Shown here: positions 30,799-38,724 of the stretch, piece by piece
How positions within the stretch are numbered: the first letter of the stretch is position 1
How the letters are laid out: each line of letters opens with the position of its first letter
From: a virus
IMG/VR virus record: IMGVR_UViG_3300028610_001024
Span: 1 to 64,000 of that record
DNA length: 64,000 bases
Strand: one strand, 5' to 3'
Made by a program: the position numbers and the translations under genes
The notes under the pieces: model-generated
Told to the model about the DNA's origin: nothing
What the model saw: only the letters and a program-made list of their open reading frames with translations
The model's database searches: none

Positions 30799-31056
30799 AT
30801 GATCTACCAAATAGAAACCTCTCGTGGCGACCGTATCGACATCCCTATTGATATCTCTACAGTAGGTAAACCTCACCACTCTACTGAGACTACCCTAGTA
30901 GTTAATAACTCCCTAACCCAAGCTCTACTTTCCCCAAAACTAACCAATAAAATAATCACCCGAGCATGTCTACAATTCAACGATCATCTAATCCCTATAC
31001 TTTCAACTCAACTTGCTGATGATTTGGCTCGGGCTAAGTCGATACGAAGTAAATAA
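30799..31056 (+). CDS. 85-residue protein
   Basis: Beta-rich N-terminus (YQIETSRGDRIDIPIDI), helical C-terminus. Unrecognised. Weak ribosome site. Confidence 0.57.
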   Translation: MIYQIETSRGDRIDIPIDISTVGKPHHSTETTLVVNNSLTQALLSPKLTNKIITRACLQFNDHLIPILSTQLADDLARAKSIRSK

Positions 31057-31061
31057 TACTT

Positions 31062-31136
31062 TCAAGGTCGGACCCTCTACACGGTTCGATTCCGTAGAGC
31101 GCTCATTGGTAGGTAAAGGGATCCAGCCGACCTTGA
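31062..31136 (+). ncRNA. Folded RNA-like element with tRNA-like pieces
   Basis: A perfect 10-bp stem (31062-31071 with 31127-31136) closes 55 bases. Inside, CTCTAC/GTAGAG encloses GGTTCGATTCC, which looks like a tRNA T arm, and 8 bases later GCTCATTGGTAG resembles a D arm. The T-like part precedes the D-like part, the reverse of a normal tRNA, and no acceptor/CCA end is formed. It is therefore not called a tRNA. It could be a leader for the gene at 31162, a permuted tRNA-like relic or a mimic. Confidence 0.4.
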
Positions 31137-31161
31137 TTAAATTTCTGTAAGGACATCCACA

Positions 31162-31632
31162 ATGATCATCACACACCAATTCCAATTCGGCATTACAGCT
31201 GATCTTAATACCCCCATTGCCTTCGATCCTTACAAACTCAAGTGGCCCGACTGGCTTATCCCTTTCACGCTCGCTTCAAAGTACAGTGACCATTCTATCT
31301 ACATCCGTAACAATGCATGGCATTTATGTACAAAGCAACACGGTGAGTGTACCATACCCATCTCACATTACATAACTTTAGACGATAACAATCAACTGGA
31401 CATATCGGCTGAGGAACAATCTATCTCAACAGCAATTGAAACAACAGCAATTGAAACAACAGCAATAGAAGAACTAATTACACCTACACCCGAAGCCACT
31501 GAAGCTCTAACTGAAATGGGTATCGACATTGATCTCCCACCAGCTAAAACAGTTATACCTACAGATAAGAAACCCCCACGTAAGCCCCGTAAACGTAAGT
31601 CCAAAGCTGCCTCTAAAAAGGACGACCTATGA
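31162..31632 (+). CDS. 156-residue protein with short peptide repeats and basic tail
   Basis: After a folded first 95 residues come three copies of a TAIE-type unit coded by a 15-base repeat, an acidic/proline linker and a Lys/Arg tail (KKPPRKPRKRKSKAASKK). Probably a nucleic-acid binding protein with a flexible tail. AAGGACATCCAC precedes the ATG. Coupled to the next gene by ATGA. Confidence 0.62.
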   Translation: MIITHQFQFGITADLNTPIAFDPYKLKWPDWLIPFTLASKYSDHSIYIRNNAWHLCTKQHGECTIPISHYITLDDNNQLDISAEEQSISTAIETTAIETTAIEELITPTPEATEALTEMGIDIDLPPAKTVIPTDKKPPRKPRKRKSKAASKKDDL

Positions 31633-31970
31633 AAGAGATCACCGTTGACGGTTACAAGGTATCCAAAAAACTTCAGGTTGAACAATACATTGCTATTCTA
31701 TCACACGGTCCAACATGGACTGGAAATCTAATTAGCAAGTCGGCACGAACTGCACTTGTAACTCAAGGATATATCCGCTGGGATGATCAAGCTGTTGATT
31801 CTCGTCATAAATCGCCAGGAGCTTACATTGCTACTTTTGCTACATTACGGTATCAATCATCACAACAAGCAACTCTCCAAGCCTCTAATGGTAGAGAAAT
31901 GACTAAGATATCCTTACACTCAAATCCTATAGGTGAATTAGTTCTAATACATGACCAACTACCCACTTGA
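31629..31970 (+). CDS. 113-residue protein
   Basis: Starts with a basic beta stretch (EITVDGYKVSKKLQ) followed by helical and beta parts. Possibly a small winged-helix protein; not certain. Confidence 0.6.
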   Translation: MKEITVDGYKVSKKLQVEQYIAILSHGPTWTGNLISKSARTALVTQGYIRWDDQAVDSRHKSPGAYIATFATLRYQSSQQATLQASNGREMTKISLHSNPIGELVLIHDQLPT

Positions 31971-32045
31971 AAACCTATATAACTCTAATCTTTAATGTCA
32001 AATGTTTAATACTGAATATAAACGATTTACTGTGAAGACCGAAAA

Positions 32046-32642
32046 ATGCCTAATATAATATCAAAAAAAGTAGGTAAACCTGGACGTCCAAAAGGTAGAA
32101 AGGATTCTAAGCCTCGATCCCGTAGATCGAATATTCAGATTCAAATGGAAAATGATACATTTGATTTAGAGACACTAGGTAAAAACTATTATGAATTAAG
32201 GAAGAAAATGTATCCAGCGGGGGAATGTTTAACATTGTTAGGCTATGGTGATAGTCGACGACATGGAATGAAACAAAAGGCTAGAGCGGGAAGTGAACCA
32301 GAGAAACTATTCTTTCTAGAGCTGGCCCGTGCTGAAGAAAGGTTAAGGAAAAAGTATATAGATAAGTTTATTAAGGTCTCAGAGAATAGCCCAGCAGGGA
32401 TGAATAATGTTGTGGAGAAAATGTTTCCACAGATTCCTCGAAAGGTTAATCAGCTTGCAGTTGATTATAAGGTATTAGAAGAGATGCGTACAATTGTGCC
32501 CGAAGTTGGTGGGATGTTTATTGGGGCCTTATTAAGTAAAAAGGTGCCACCAAAGTGGCGCATAATAGCTCAGGAAGCGTTCGTGGAATTGTTTAATAAT
32601 GCAATTGAGAATAGGGAAGATATGTTGGAGTTGAGGGAGTAG
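32046..32642 (+). CDS. Probable terminase small subunit
   Basis: 198 residues. An AT-hook-like GKPGRPKGRK start is followed by a helix-turn-helix-like region and an acidic-basic helix (GSEPEKLFFLELARAEERLR), the layout of many small terminases (HTH, then EPE...ARAEE helix). The C-terminal 70 residues recur in a partial copy at 33516. The position well upstream of terL is unusual but occurs in phages. The alternative is a generic DNA-binding protein. Confidence 0.52.
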   Translation: MPNIISKKVGKPGRPKGRKDSKPRSRRSNIQIQMENDTFDLETLGKNYYELRKKMYPAGECLTLLGYGDSRRHGMKQKARAGSEPEKLFFLELARAEERLRKKYIDKFIKVSENSPAGMNNVVEKMFPQIPRKVNQLAVDYKVLEEMRTIVPEVGGMFIGALLSKKVPPKWRIIAQEAFVELFNNAIENREDMLELRE

Positions 32643-32648
32643 ATAGAT

Positions 32649-32870
32649 ATGTCAAAAGAAGAAGTATCTAAAGCTTTAAAAGGTGAGACGGTAAGAGATT
32701 ATCTTGATAGAGTGTCCGGATTAGAGTCGATTATACGAGGTGAGGTATAATTCAAGGATATCATTATCAAGACTCAGGATCTACATAAAGGTAGTGTGTT
32801 AATAGTGGGCAAGTCTGATATGTTAGGCCCGATACCTGATAAGCCTTTACCGGAAATTATCTTGTTATGA
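32649..32870 (+). pseudogene. Small gene with in-frame TAA
   Basis: ATG 32649 gives 33 codons (MSKEEVSKALKGETV onward) to TAA at 32748. The same frame continues as FKDIIIKTQDLHKGSVLIVG to the TGA at 32868. Both halves look coding. Either the stop is a mutation or only the 33-residue product is real. Confidence 0.42.
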
Positions 32871-32892
32871 TGATGTGGAAGTGGAGTAAGTA

Positions 32893-33096
32893 ATGCGGCG
32901 TAGATTAGTAAAGAAGATTCTAAATCAGTGTAGAAGTAGTAGAAACATTACTAATGCTGAAATCCACAGGCTATGGATAATATCAAAACGCAAAAGTGAG
33001 CAACGTACTAGACAATGGATAGAAGGTGAAGGGAGTAAGTATCTACATGAGGTAGGGGATCGACTCGTGATTATAAGATTGGGTAATGCAGAGTAG
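32893..33096 (+). CDS. 67-residue basic protein
   Basis: Starts MRRRLVKKIL; strongly basic with helices. Follows GGAGTAAGTA. Unknown. Confidence 0.55.
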   Translation: MRRRLVKKILNQCRSSRNITNAEIHRLWIISKRKSEQRTRQWIEGEGSKYLHEVGDRLVIIRLGNAE

Positions 33097-33179
33097 TTGG
33101 AATAGACTAAGGTTATATTGAAAAAATCTAGAAAGGATGGCATACTGAGAATAATCTAATGTGGGGGTGAGACATTTAG

Positions 33180-33287
33180 ATGAAAGTGTTAGAAGTAGAT
33201 ACCAATGTAAAGTTATTCTCAGGGGATACGTCCAGGCCCCGGAGACGAAGCCACTCCTATTCCCTCCACCTTCAGGGGGCGACCTGA
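33180..33287 (+). CDS. Possible 35-residue peptide
   Basis: ATG frame with a basic C-terminal half (SRPRRRSHSYSLHL). Composition turns GC-rich from 33225 onward, like the following segment. Weak support. Confidence 0.3.
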   Translation: MKVLEVDTNVKLFSGDTSRPRRRSHSYSLHLQGAT

Positions 33288-33348
33288 TGATGCTAGGTCG
33301 GTGAGGGGGGAGAAATGTTTGAACCTCAGAAACCACAGGAAGCTACCA

Positions 33349-33570
33349 ATGTACGAAATTGAGTCCAGAACCGGTAAAAGAGAGTGTGAACTACTCGCTC
33401 TCGTCGGTGCCCCTTGGCAGCTACTCGACGACGTTGACACCGCGGGTGACATAGCGAAGGGTGATAACGTTACCTACCAACAGATCGTCGAACGCGTCCA
33501 GGCAATGCCCCTGAGTTGCAACGAAATGTTAACCAAATGGCGGTTGATACTAAAGCTTTGCAGGAAATAA
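33349..33570 (+). CDS. 73-residue protein in GC-rich insert
   Basis: AGGAAG is eight bases before ATG 33349. Mixed sequence (GKRECELLALVGAPWQLLDD) unlike its neighbours, with distinctly higher GC. It overlaps the terminase-like fragment at 33516 in a different frame. Possibly acquired DNA inserted into the duplicated gene. Confidence 0.45.
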   Translation: MYEIESRTGKRECELLALVGAPWQLLDDVDTAGDIAKGDNVTYQQIVERVQAMPLSCNEMLTKWRLILKLCRK

Positions 33571-33725
33571 GGTTAATGATTCCTGAGATTGTGCCGTTAT
33601 TTGAAGGGGAATTACTACGTGAGAAAGTACCGCCGAAATTCCGGGCAAAGTGTGAAGAAGTATTTGTGAGGCTGTTTAATAATGCAGTTGAGGAAAGGGA
33701 GATGATGTTGGGGTTGGGGGAGTAA
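33516..33725 (+). CDS. C-terminal duplicate of the terminase-like gene
   Basis: From a TTG at 33516 the frame reads QRNVNQMAVDTKALQEIRLM and continues to FNNAVEEREMM, aligning over about 69 residues with residues 130-198 of the gene at 32046. The N-terminal DNA-binding part is missing. It is probably a truncated duplicate, perhaps still translated as an oligomerisation domain. Confidence 0.5.
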   Translation: MQRNVNQMAVDTKALQEIRLMIPEIVPLFEGELLREKVPPKFRAKCEEVFVRLFNNAVEEREMMLGLGE

Positions 33726-33729
33726 AGTA

Positions 33730-33930
33730 ATGCTTTTGTTTAGAGATCAATTGCAGGTAGTTGATAGGCCCGATGGAATACTATGTACAGCTGATGGAAT
33801 TAGCACCAGTGGGAATATTCATTGCAGAGTTGAGGTAGGAAAAGATAAAGAGGGGAATCTATTTGTTCTACTGTGTGAGTTTATAAGTCTGGAAGATGTA
33901 GGAGATAACCATACTGGGTATGTTGGATGA
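33730..33930 (+). CDS. 66-residue protein
   Basis: ATG five bases after the preceding stop (GGGGGAG upstream). Predicted beta (VVDRPDGILCTADGIST; LFVLLCEFISLED). Coupled to the disrupted gene that follows. Confidence 0.55.
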   Translation: MLLFRDQLQVVDRPDGILCTADGISTSGNIHCRVEVGKDKEGNLFVLLCEFISLEDVGDNHTGYVG

Positions 33931-34041
33931 AGTTAGAAAGTGTAGACAGGAAACATTGAAGCAGATATAACTCCAAAACGTTGGCAATGCTATCGTCATT
34001 GGTGCGCTGAGAATAACCTAATGTGGAGTGAGATATTCTAG
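33927..34041 (+). pseudogene. Frame-disrupted small gene with HWCAENNLMW motif
   Basis: ATG 33927 reads nine codons; after a one-base shift near 33954 the frame continues IEADITPKRWQCYRHWCAEN and so on to TAG. A shorter relic of the same motif (ENNLMW) lies at 33146-33180, so this belongs to the tandem duplication. Confidence 0.45.
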
Positions 34042-34079
34042 CCCGATTGAAAATCCTAGTAAGTATAGGATAAATACTA

Positions 34080-34337
34080 ATGAGTGAAAGTGAACAATGT
34101 GCTAGGGCTAAAGCCGATGGAATTAGATATCGGAAAGATCTCCAGGCTAAAGCTGATCAGTCTAATCTATTCGATCAACGTGTCCAAAAGGTTATCACTA
34201 AGCTATACGATCCAGAACGGTTAGATACCTTTATAGATATCTTTATAGGTGCGTTCGCTCAATTGCCAGAATTAGATAAACAACGCTGGATAGAGCGGAT
34301 GGCAAGGGAAATAGTTAAAGGAATGGATTGGGAATGA
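34080..34337 (+). CDS. 85-residue helical protein
   Basis: Charged helices throughout (RMAREIVKGMDWE at the end). AGGATAAATACTA upstream. Overlaps the next ATG (ATGA). Unrecognised. Confidence 0.58.
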   Translation: MSESEQCARAKADGIRYRKDLQAKADQSNLFDQRVQKVITKLYDPERLDTFIDIFIGAFAQLPELDKQRWIERMAREIVKGMDWE

Positions 34338-34426
34338 ATAATAAACAAGAGACTACTATTACCGTTTCAGGATGTATCTTTATAATTCTTTTTACAGATG
34401 TAGTTGCTGAGGTTAAATATGAATAG
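34334..34426 (+). CDS. 30-residue membrane-like peptide
   Basis: Starts on the ATGA overlap. VSGCIFIILFTDVVAEV is a short hydrophobic stretch. Coupling is the main support. Confidence 0.4.
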   Translation: MNNKQETTITVSGCIFIILFTDVVAEVKYE

Positions 34427-34538
34427 TCAATATAGTTCAGTCAAATCCAAATTCATGACACCGGATGAGTTACATGAACATGGGTTGCTAATTGCTAAGA
34501 ATTTACTATTAGTCACTGTGAAAGGGTCATTATTGTAG
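34419..34538 (+). CDS. 39-residue peptide
   Basis: ATG overlaps the end of the preceding peptide. Contains MTPDELHEHGLLIAK, protein-like but unassigned. Confidence 0.4.
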   Translation: MNSQYSSVKSKFMTPDELHEHGLLIAKNLLLVTVKGSLL

Positions 34539-34644
34539 AATGTGGTGGTTGTGATAAGGGGAGAGTATGGGAATTGAGGTACATATAAAGTAATACTGTT
34601 GGATGAGGTTGAGTTGTAGGTAGTCTAATGAAAAGGAAATTTGC

Positions 34645-35079
34645 ATGATAACTAAACACGTTAGAGTTATGAAGAGGTGGCCCCTATTTTCTTTAAATAA
34701 AGAAAGGTGGCTACAAAGTGGATGTCCATCTATTGAGATGGAAGTCTACAGAACGGTACCAAAAGATGAGTTCCTAGATTGTCGTCATCGTAATGGACGT
34801 CCGGGCTTAATTAGGTTTATAGAACGAGAGCAAGTGACTGCCGAGAAGGTCTCAGAAAGTCACTCTGTATGTTCAATAGGTCGAAGTCCCGATGGTTCAT
34901 GGTGGGGGTGGAGCCATAGAGCCCGCTGTCGATTTAGAGTGGGGGATAGGTTATTTCGTGAAGACTTTCCAAGCCAGACAGATAATCTTCCGTTTATCGA
35001 GTGGGGTGATGTGGTGATACAGTCAGAAGACCAGGCAAGAGAAGCAGCATGTAACTTCGCCGCCTACGTGAGTTATTAA
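34645..35079 (+). CDS. 144-residue protein with WGWSHRA motif
   Basis: AAAAGGAAATTTGC precedes the ATG. SPDGSWWGWSHRARCRFRVG is a pattern I recall in small phage proteins of unknown function. Beta-rich. No catalytic residues obvious. Confidence 0.6.
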   Translation: MITKHVRVMKRWPLFSLNKERWLQSGCPSIEMEVYRTVPKDEFLDCRHRNGRPGLIRFIEREQVTAEKVSESHSVCSIGRSPDGSWWGWSHRARCRFRVGDRLFREDFPSQTDNLPFIEWGDVVIQSEDQAREAACNFAAYVSY

Positions 35080-35105
35080 ATTCTTTACTTCATGGAGATA
35101 TAAAA

Positions 35106-35250
35106 ATGATTGTAGTGCAATATGGTGTAACAAGTATAGACCCCCCAAAACCCGTTTATCCCTGGGAGTAAGATAAGGGTAAAGGTTAGTAATGATAAGG
35201 TGAAAGGGTTTCAGGCGGTTGAGTGGTGTGTGAAGGGGAGAGATAACTAA
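35106..35250 (+). pseudogene. Small gene split at a C6 run
   Basis: ATG 35106 reads MIVVQYGVTSIDPP; the +1 frame after the C6 run near 35143 continues NPFIPGSKIRVKVSND and then VEWCVKGRDN to TAA at 35248. The end couples by TAATG to a 22-residue frame. A homopolymer indel, biological or technical, is likely. Confidence 0.42.
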
Positions 35251-35414
35251 TGAGAATTCTACGGTCTGATAAGCCTAGATGGTTAGTTATACGGCTTCGG
35301 AGTTGGAGGGTAGCTTAACTAAAGTGCCGTTTAAGATAACGGAGATGTAGATTAGAAGTCCGGTTGGGCAGAATCCTATTCCTCGTCTGACTTGTTCAAT
35401 CTCGAAAGGGAAAA

Positions 35415-35720
35415 TTGATAGAACTTCAAAGAAATCACGAAACCGGCTGTGTTACCAGGGCATACCTGACTGTTCTTACTGGTCGCCCGTCCTTACCTTC
35501 CATTGGTGATATCGTCGAAACATTCGACGAATCGATCACTGAGAAAGCACCTTGCTCCGGAGCCGTTCGAGCCATCAAGGATGGCTACGTTTGCATCGGT
35601 TGGTCCGACTGTCTAGAGGTCATCCCGAGTGGCTTCGACTGGGATAGCACCTATTACGGAGAAACTAGCGATGGCCGGCCATATTGGTGTGTAGGTAACC
35701 GCCGTCCTAGGTCCCACTGA
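35415..35720 (+). CDS. 101-residue protein with TTG start
   Basis: GAAAGGG is six bases before TTG 35415. GC-richer than the surroundings. CxxGAVRAIKDGYVCIGW and a C-terminal YWCVGNRRP. It could be a small transferred gene; unrecognised. Confidence 0.5.
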   Translation: MIELQRNHETGCVTRAYLTVLTGRPSLPSIGDIVETFDESITEKAPCSGAVRAIKDGYVCIGWSDCLEVIPSGFDWDSTYYGETSDGRPYWCVGNRRPRSH

Positions 35721-35831
35721 AAGGATGTAGTTTTTATTGCCTTATGTGAAATCGCTAGACGATGGATTAAAGAATAATTCCTCTTAGTCAATTTCGACTT
35801 GGAACAAATTACCCTGGAGTTTAATATCATC

Positions 35832-36074
35832 ATGAGTGACTTAATCTTTACCGCATACGGTTTAGGCCTGATCATTGCCATTTTGATACTCTGGGCTATC
35901 GGTTCTACGTTGGTTAATAAGGCTTACTTCAAAAAGGGCAGTTGGAGTATTGACTGGCTCCCGATGAAAATTGGTTGGGACCCGCTAGATATTTATACCG
36001 AACGTGGAAAGAAAGTTGGGAGTATAGATTTGATTGTTGTAAGGTTTAGTATTTCGTATGGGTGGAGTAGGTGA
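35832..36074 (+). CDS. 80-residue single-pass membrane protein
   Basis: Start at ATG 35832. Residues 4-28 (IFTAYGLGLIIAILILWAIG) are a transmembrane helix, followed by a positive cytoplasmic-type tail. Could belong to lysis or host takeover; unknown. Confidence 0.6.
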   Translation: MSDLIFTAYGLGLIIAILILWAIGSTLVNKAYFKKGSWSIDWLPMKIGWDPLDIYTERGKKVGSIDLIVVRFSISYGWSR

Positions 36075-36078
36075 GATT

Positions 36079-36379
36079 ATGTATTGGATTAACTTTGGAA
36101 TATGGTAGACTGCATATATTGGCCTTTTAAAGGCTGAGAGGATTCACTGGGCTATAATCAAGATCTCCCCTAGGTACTCAACTTGGAAAGAATTTCCAAG
36201 GCGATTACAAAGAGAGTTACAAAGAAAAGGCGATAGTGGAGTTACTAGGCCACTTATTCCTATTTTTTGGGCTTACCACCCTTGCATGTCCTGATGAGTG
36301 GAAAGAACAATGGGAGGAAGTTGGTACTAAGGTAAAAGAGCAGTTCGCCGTCCCTTGGTATTTCAATTGGAAGTACTGA
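36079..36379 (+). pseudogene. Degraded small-gene region
   Basis: ATG 36079 reads nine codons to TAG, then the same frame continues protein-like (AYIGLLKAERIHWAIIK). A second frame overlaps it and ends in a membrane helix and tail (LFLFFGLTTLACPDEWKEQW; VPWYFNWKY) at the TGA at 36377. No single intact reading explains it. Confidence 0.38.
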
Positions 36380-36427
36380 GGGAGAAGCTATAGGTAAGTT
36401 ATTATTAAGATTTGGAGGAACAGGGTA

Positions 36428-36703
36428 GTGGTTAAAATCAGAAACAGTATCAAGGTTACTTACGATCTGACAATGGTACTTCTATTTGTGTATATGATAT
36501 ATACCAATACTGGGGCGGTGCGGTGGGGGCTTATCGTACTAGGAACGATAGTGCTAATTATAGGTTTCTGTAATTGGTATCTAGGGTTGAGGATAAAATG
36601 GTTAGATAGGGAGTTATTTAAGGTTAAATGGGAAGGGTTCAGGTTAGGACGGCGGGTGCTGAGACAGAAGCGTAGATTGAGAAGGTTAAAGGGTAGTGCG
36701 TAA
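36428..36703 (+). CDS. 91-residue two-pass membrane protein with basic tail
   Basis: GTG start. Two hydrophobic stretches (about 14-27 and 33-50), then a Lys/Arg-rich tail (RRVLRQKRRLRRLK). The size and topology allow a holin, and the amidase gene is only 500 bases downstream, but this is inference. Confidence 0.55.
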   Translation: MVKIRNSIKVTYDLTMVLLFVYMIYTNTGAVRWGLIVLGTIVLIIGFCNWYLGLRIKWLDRELFKVKWEGFRLGRRVLRQKRRLRRLKGSA

Positions 36704-36806
36704 GAGGCAGTATAGAAAAATTGCTAGGATTGAGTAATGTTAATGTTGAAGTCTATGAGCTGAGGTGTGGGGTTAATGTTACAAGCTACAACCCGAGGTA
36801 ATTATA

Positions 36807-37190
36807 ATGGATAAACTCAACTTAGCCGCGACTGAAATAATGGAAGCGTCGAGCTTTACCCGTTCACAGGCACGTCAAATGTTACTACAGTTACAAAGTG
36901 AAAATAAGTGTAGTATTGAAACTGCGTGTCATGCTGTTATGATGGAGTTGGGAAGGATAAAAAGGGCGGGGGTTAAAGGTAGAGTTAATGGTGAGAAGTC
37001 AAGGGATAAAGTTATTGAGTGTTGCGCATTTTGTGAGTACTTTGATGGAGAAGGGGAGATCAAGGTAAAGTCTATTAGAGATACTCTACCACAATCTGTT
37101 GAAGGAGACTGTCTAAACCCTAATTCTGAATCATTTCAAGTACGGTCAAATGAAGTTAGACAGTGTTTTATTAGAAATAGTACGTTCTGA
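36807..37190 (+). CDS. 127-residue Cys-containing protein
   Basis: N-terminal helices, then CCAFCEYFDG and a later DCLNPN and QCF, possibly a metal site. It ends eight bases before the amidase start. Unrecognised. Confidence 0.58.
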   Translation: MDKLNLAATEIMEASSFTRSQARQMLLQLQSENKCSIETACHAVMMELGRIKRAGVKGRVNGEKSRDKVIECCAFCEYFDGEGEIKVKSIRDTLPQSVEGDCLNPNSESFQVRSNEVRQCFIRNSTF

Positions 37191-37197
37191 AGGTAGA

Positions 37198-37818
37198 ATG
37201 TTAATCAACCGCACACTTCGCCTACATGAAGATAGATACTATCACACCAAGTATCCTAAAACTTCTATTGTACTACATCACACCGTGGGTGGTAGTGCAG
37301 TATCTACATTTAACTGGTGGCAACAAGATACCCGACACATTGCTACGGCGTATTTAATAGGTAGAAGGGGAACTGTTTATGAGGTATTTGAGCCTGAAAG
37401 GTGGGCATATCATCTGGGGTTAAAGGACACTAATAGACAATATGATAAGTCAAGTATAGGGATTGAATTAACATCAGTAGGGCCATTAACTTGGTATGAT
37501 GGAGGATATTATCAATTTGGAAAGGTATCACAGGGGACTAGATATGATGGTAAAGTGTTTGATATAACGAGAGTAATAAAGGATAAATGTACATGGCGGG
37601 GTTGGAGATTTTTTGCTGAATATACAGGTGAGCAGGTGGAAGCGTTGAGGTTATTATTGGAGATGCTGTCGAAGGAGTTTTCAATAGAGTTGACATATCC
37701 TGGTAGTATGGTGGAAGTGTTAGATAAGGTGCCCGATAGTGGAGTGTATGCTCATAGTCATGTTAGAAAGGATAAGTCCGATGTGCATTTGGGATTTGAT
37801 TGGGGAGTAATTGGGTGA
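37198..37818 (+). CDS. N-acetylmuramoyl-L-alanine amidase (endolysin)
   Basis: 206 residues from ATG 37198; an upstream ATG (37150) would overlap the previous gene more. LHHTVGG has the zinc-ligand histidine (H27), IATAYLIGRRGTVYEVFEP is the amidase_2/PGRP core, then SIGIEL, and a C-terminal HSHVRKDKSDVHLGF supplies the other ligand region. These enzymes cut the bond between muramic acid and L-alanine in peptidoglycan. No signal peptide, so export would rely on a holin; small membrane proteins lie on both sides. Confidence 0.86.
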   Translation: MLINRTLRLHEDRYYHTKYPKTSIVLHHTVGGSAVSTFNWWQQDTRHIATAYLIGRRGTVYEVFEPERWAYHLGLKDTNRQYDKSSIGIELTSVGPLTWYDGGYYQFGKVSQGTRYDGKVFDITRVIKDKCTWRGWRFFAEYTGEQVEALRLLLEMLSKEFSIELTYPGSMVEVLDKVPDSGVYAHSHVRKDKSDVHLGFDWGVIG

Positions 37819-37898
37819 TGTTAATATTTAAAGGTAATAAGTTCAGAAGTGGTTGGTCCTATTTAGCCCTAATAACGAATCGACTAAGGAGTAGTTAG
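37818..37898 (+). CDS. 26-residue peptide after the endolysin
   Basis: Starts on the TGATG overlap with the endolysin stop. MLIFKGNKFRSGWSYLAL. Support is the coupling only. Confidence 0.4.
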   Translation: MLIFKGNKFRSGWSYLALITNRLRSS

Positions 37899-37900
37899 AA

Positions 37901-37966
37901 ATGGCAATGATCTACCAACCAATGCAGCGTAAGGGTGATCGATCCTGGGTTATGACAAGTAAGTGA
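37901..37966 (+). CDS. 21-residue peptide
   Basis: ATG two bases after the preceding stop with AAGGAG nearby. Reads AMIYQPMQRKGDRSWVMTSK. Small but well placed. Confidence 0.38.
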   Translation: MAMIYQPMQRKGDRSWVMTSK

Positions 37967-37987
37967 TGACATATTCTCCAGAAACGC

Positions 37988-38015
37988 TTGACAAGTCAAA
38001 ACAGTGTGGTAGTGT
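37988..38015 (+). promoter_or_regulatory. Possible sigma-70 promoter
   Basis: TTGACA (37988-37993), 16 bases, TAGTGT (38010-38015). The -10 is weak. A TAGTGTG motif coincides with it, so the operator-binding protein seen at 29 kb may act here too. Drives the secreted protein at 38051. Confidence 0.45.
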
Positions 38016-38050
38016 GCTATCACAAGGTAAAAATACCCCAGGAGCATAAC

Positions 38051-38698
38051 ATGAGAAAAACTTTTTTAACCTACTTGATAGGGATTATAACTGTAGCTAC
38101 TACAGCATCTGCACATGTACCTCTATTTGATATACTGCCTCTACCCATTACACCAGCTGAGTTAGCTGTGTTACCCTGTGGTAGTGGGTTTATATTAAAT
38201 GAATTTGAGTGGCGGGTGGACTACGTAGCAGAAACAATGTATAATTGCTATGATAATAGCGCAGTGCAAGATGGTTCTGGTTATGGGTGGTATGCTATTG
38301 GTGAGGGGGGAGTTGGGGTTGGTACTCCATTTACTTCTAGTAGAGTAGTTAGAGTTGACTCCTCTGGAAATCTTGTAACAGAGGATATTGAAATGGTTGG
38401 GTCTGCCTTAAATGTTCCAAGTGTGTTTGTATTCCAGTTGGGAGGATTGAATGCATTTACTCTTCAATTTGGCGACCCGTCCGTTTTAGTAGGAAGCTTT
38501 CAAGTTGCTGGGGATCTATTTTCTAGCAAGTCCTGTATTATTTTGGTAGGGGGTACTACGTGTAATTTGGGATTACATGAGGTAGCACCCACAGGATTGA
38601 CTGGATATACTTATACTGATAAAACAGGATTACAGGCCTACTGTGTATTCTTAGATAGTGAGTGGAAAGTAATTATAGGTGACGGGACTTGTGAATAA
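38051..38698 (+). CDS. Secreted protein with C-terminal W-V-G-T-C module
   Basis: 215 residues from ATG 38051 (AGGAG upstream). A classical signal peptide: RK, a hydrophobic core (TYLIGIITVATTASA) and cleavage near A21. The mature part is beta-rich with five or more cysteines. The end (YCVFLDSEWKVIIGDGTC) matches that of the fibre-like protein at 60719. A signal peptide on a phage protein next to the lysis genes suggests action in the periplasm or at the surface (exclusion or virion fibre); not proven. Confidence 0.68.
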   Translation: MRKTFLTYLIGIITVATTASAHVPLFDILPLPITPAELAVLPCGSGFILNEFEWRVDYVAETMYNCYDNSAVQDGSGYGWYAIGEGGVGVGTPFTSSRVVRVDSSGNLVTEDIEMVGSALNVPSVFVFQLGGLNAFTLQFGDPSVLVGSFQVAGDLFSSKSCIILVGGTTCNLGLHEVAPTGLTGYTYTDKTGLQAYCVFLDSEWKVIIGDGTCE

Positions 38699-38724
38699 TA
38701 GATGTACTTATATTGATAGAAGTG

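Noticed and set aside
31062-31136. Standard tRNA gene
   Set aside because: T-arm-like and D-arm-like parts are in the wrong order, no acceptor stem or CCA forms, and the palindromic GAGCGCTC cannot make a stem. Kept only as a folded element.
31430-31475. CRISPR-like or regulatory direct repeats
   Set aside because: The 15-base repeats are in frame and code a TAIE peptide repeat within one gene; no spacers.
26119-36108. Genome-wide stop-codon reassignment
   Set aside because: In-frame stops in small genes include TGA, TAA and TAG alike, and all three are used as ordinary stops by dozens of intact genes with coupled overlaps.
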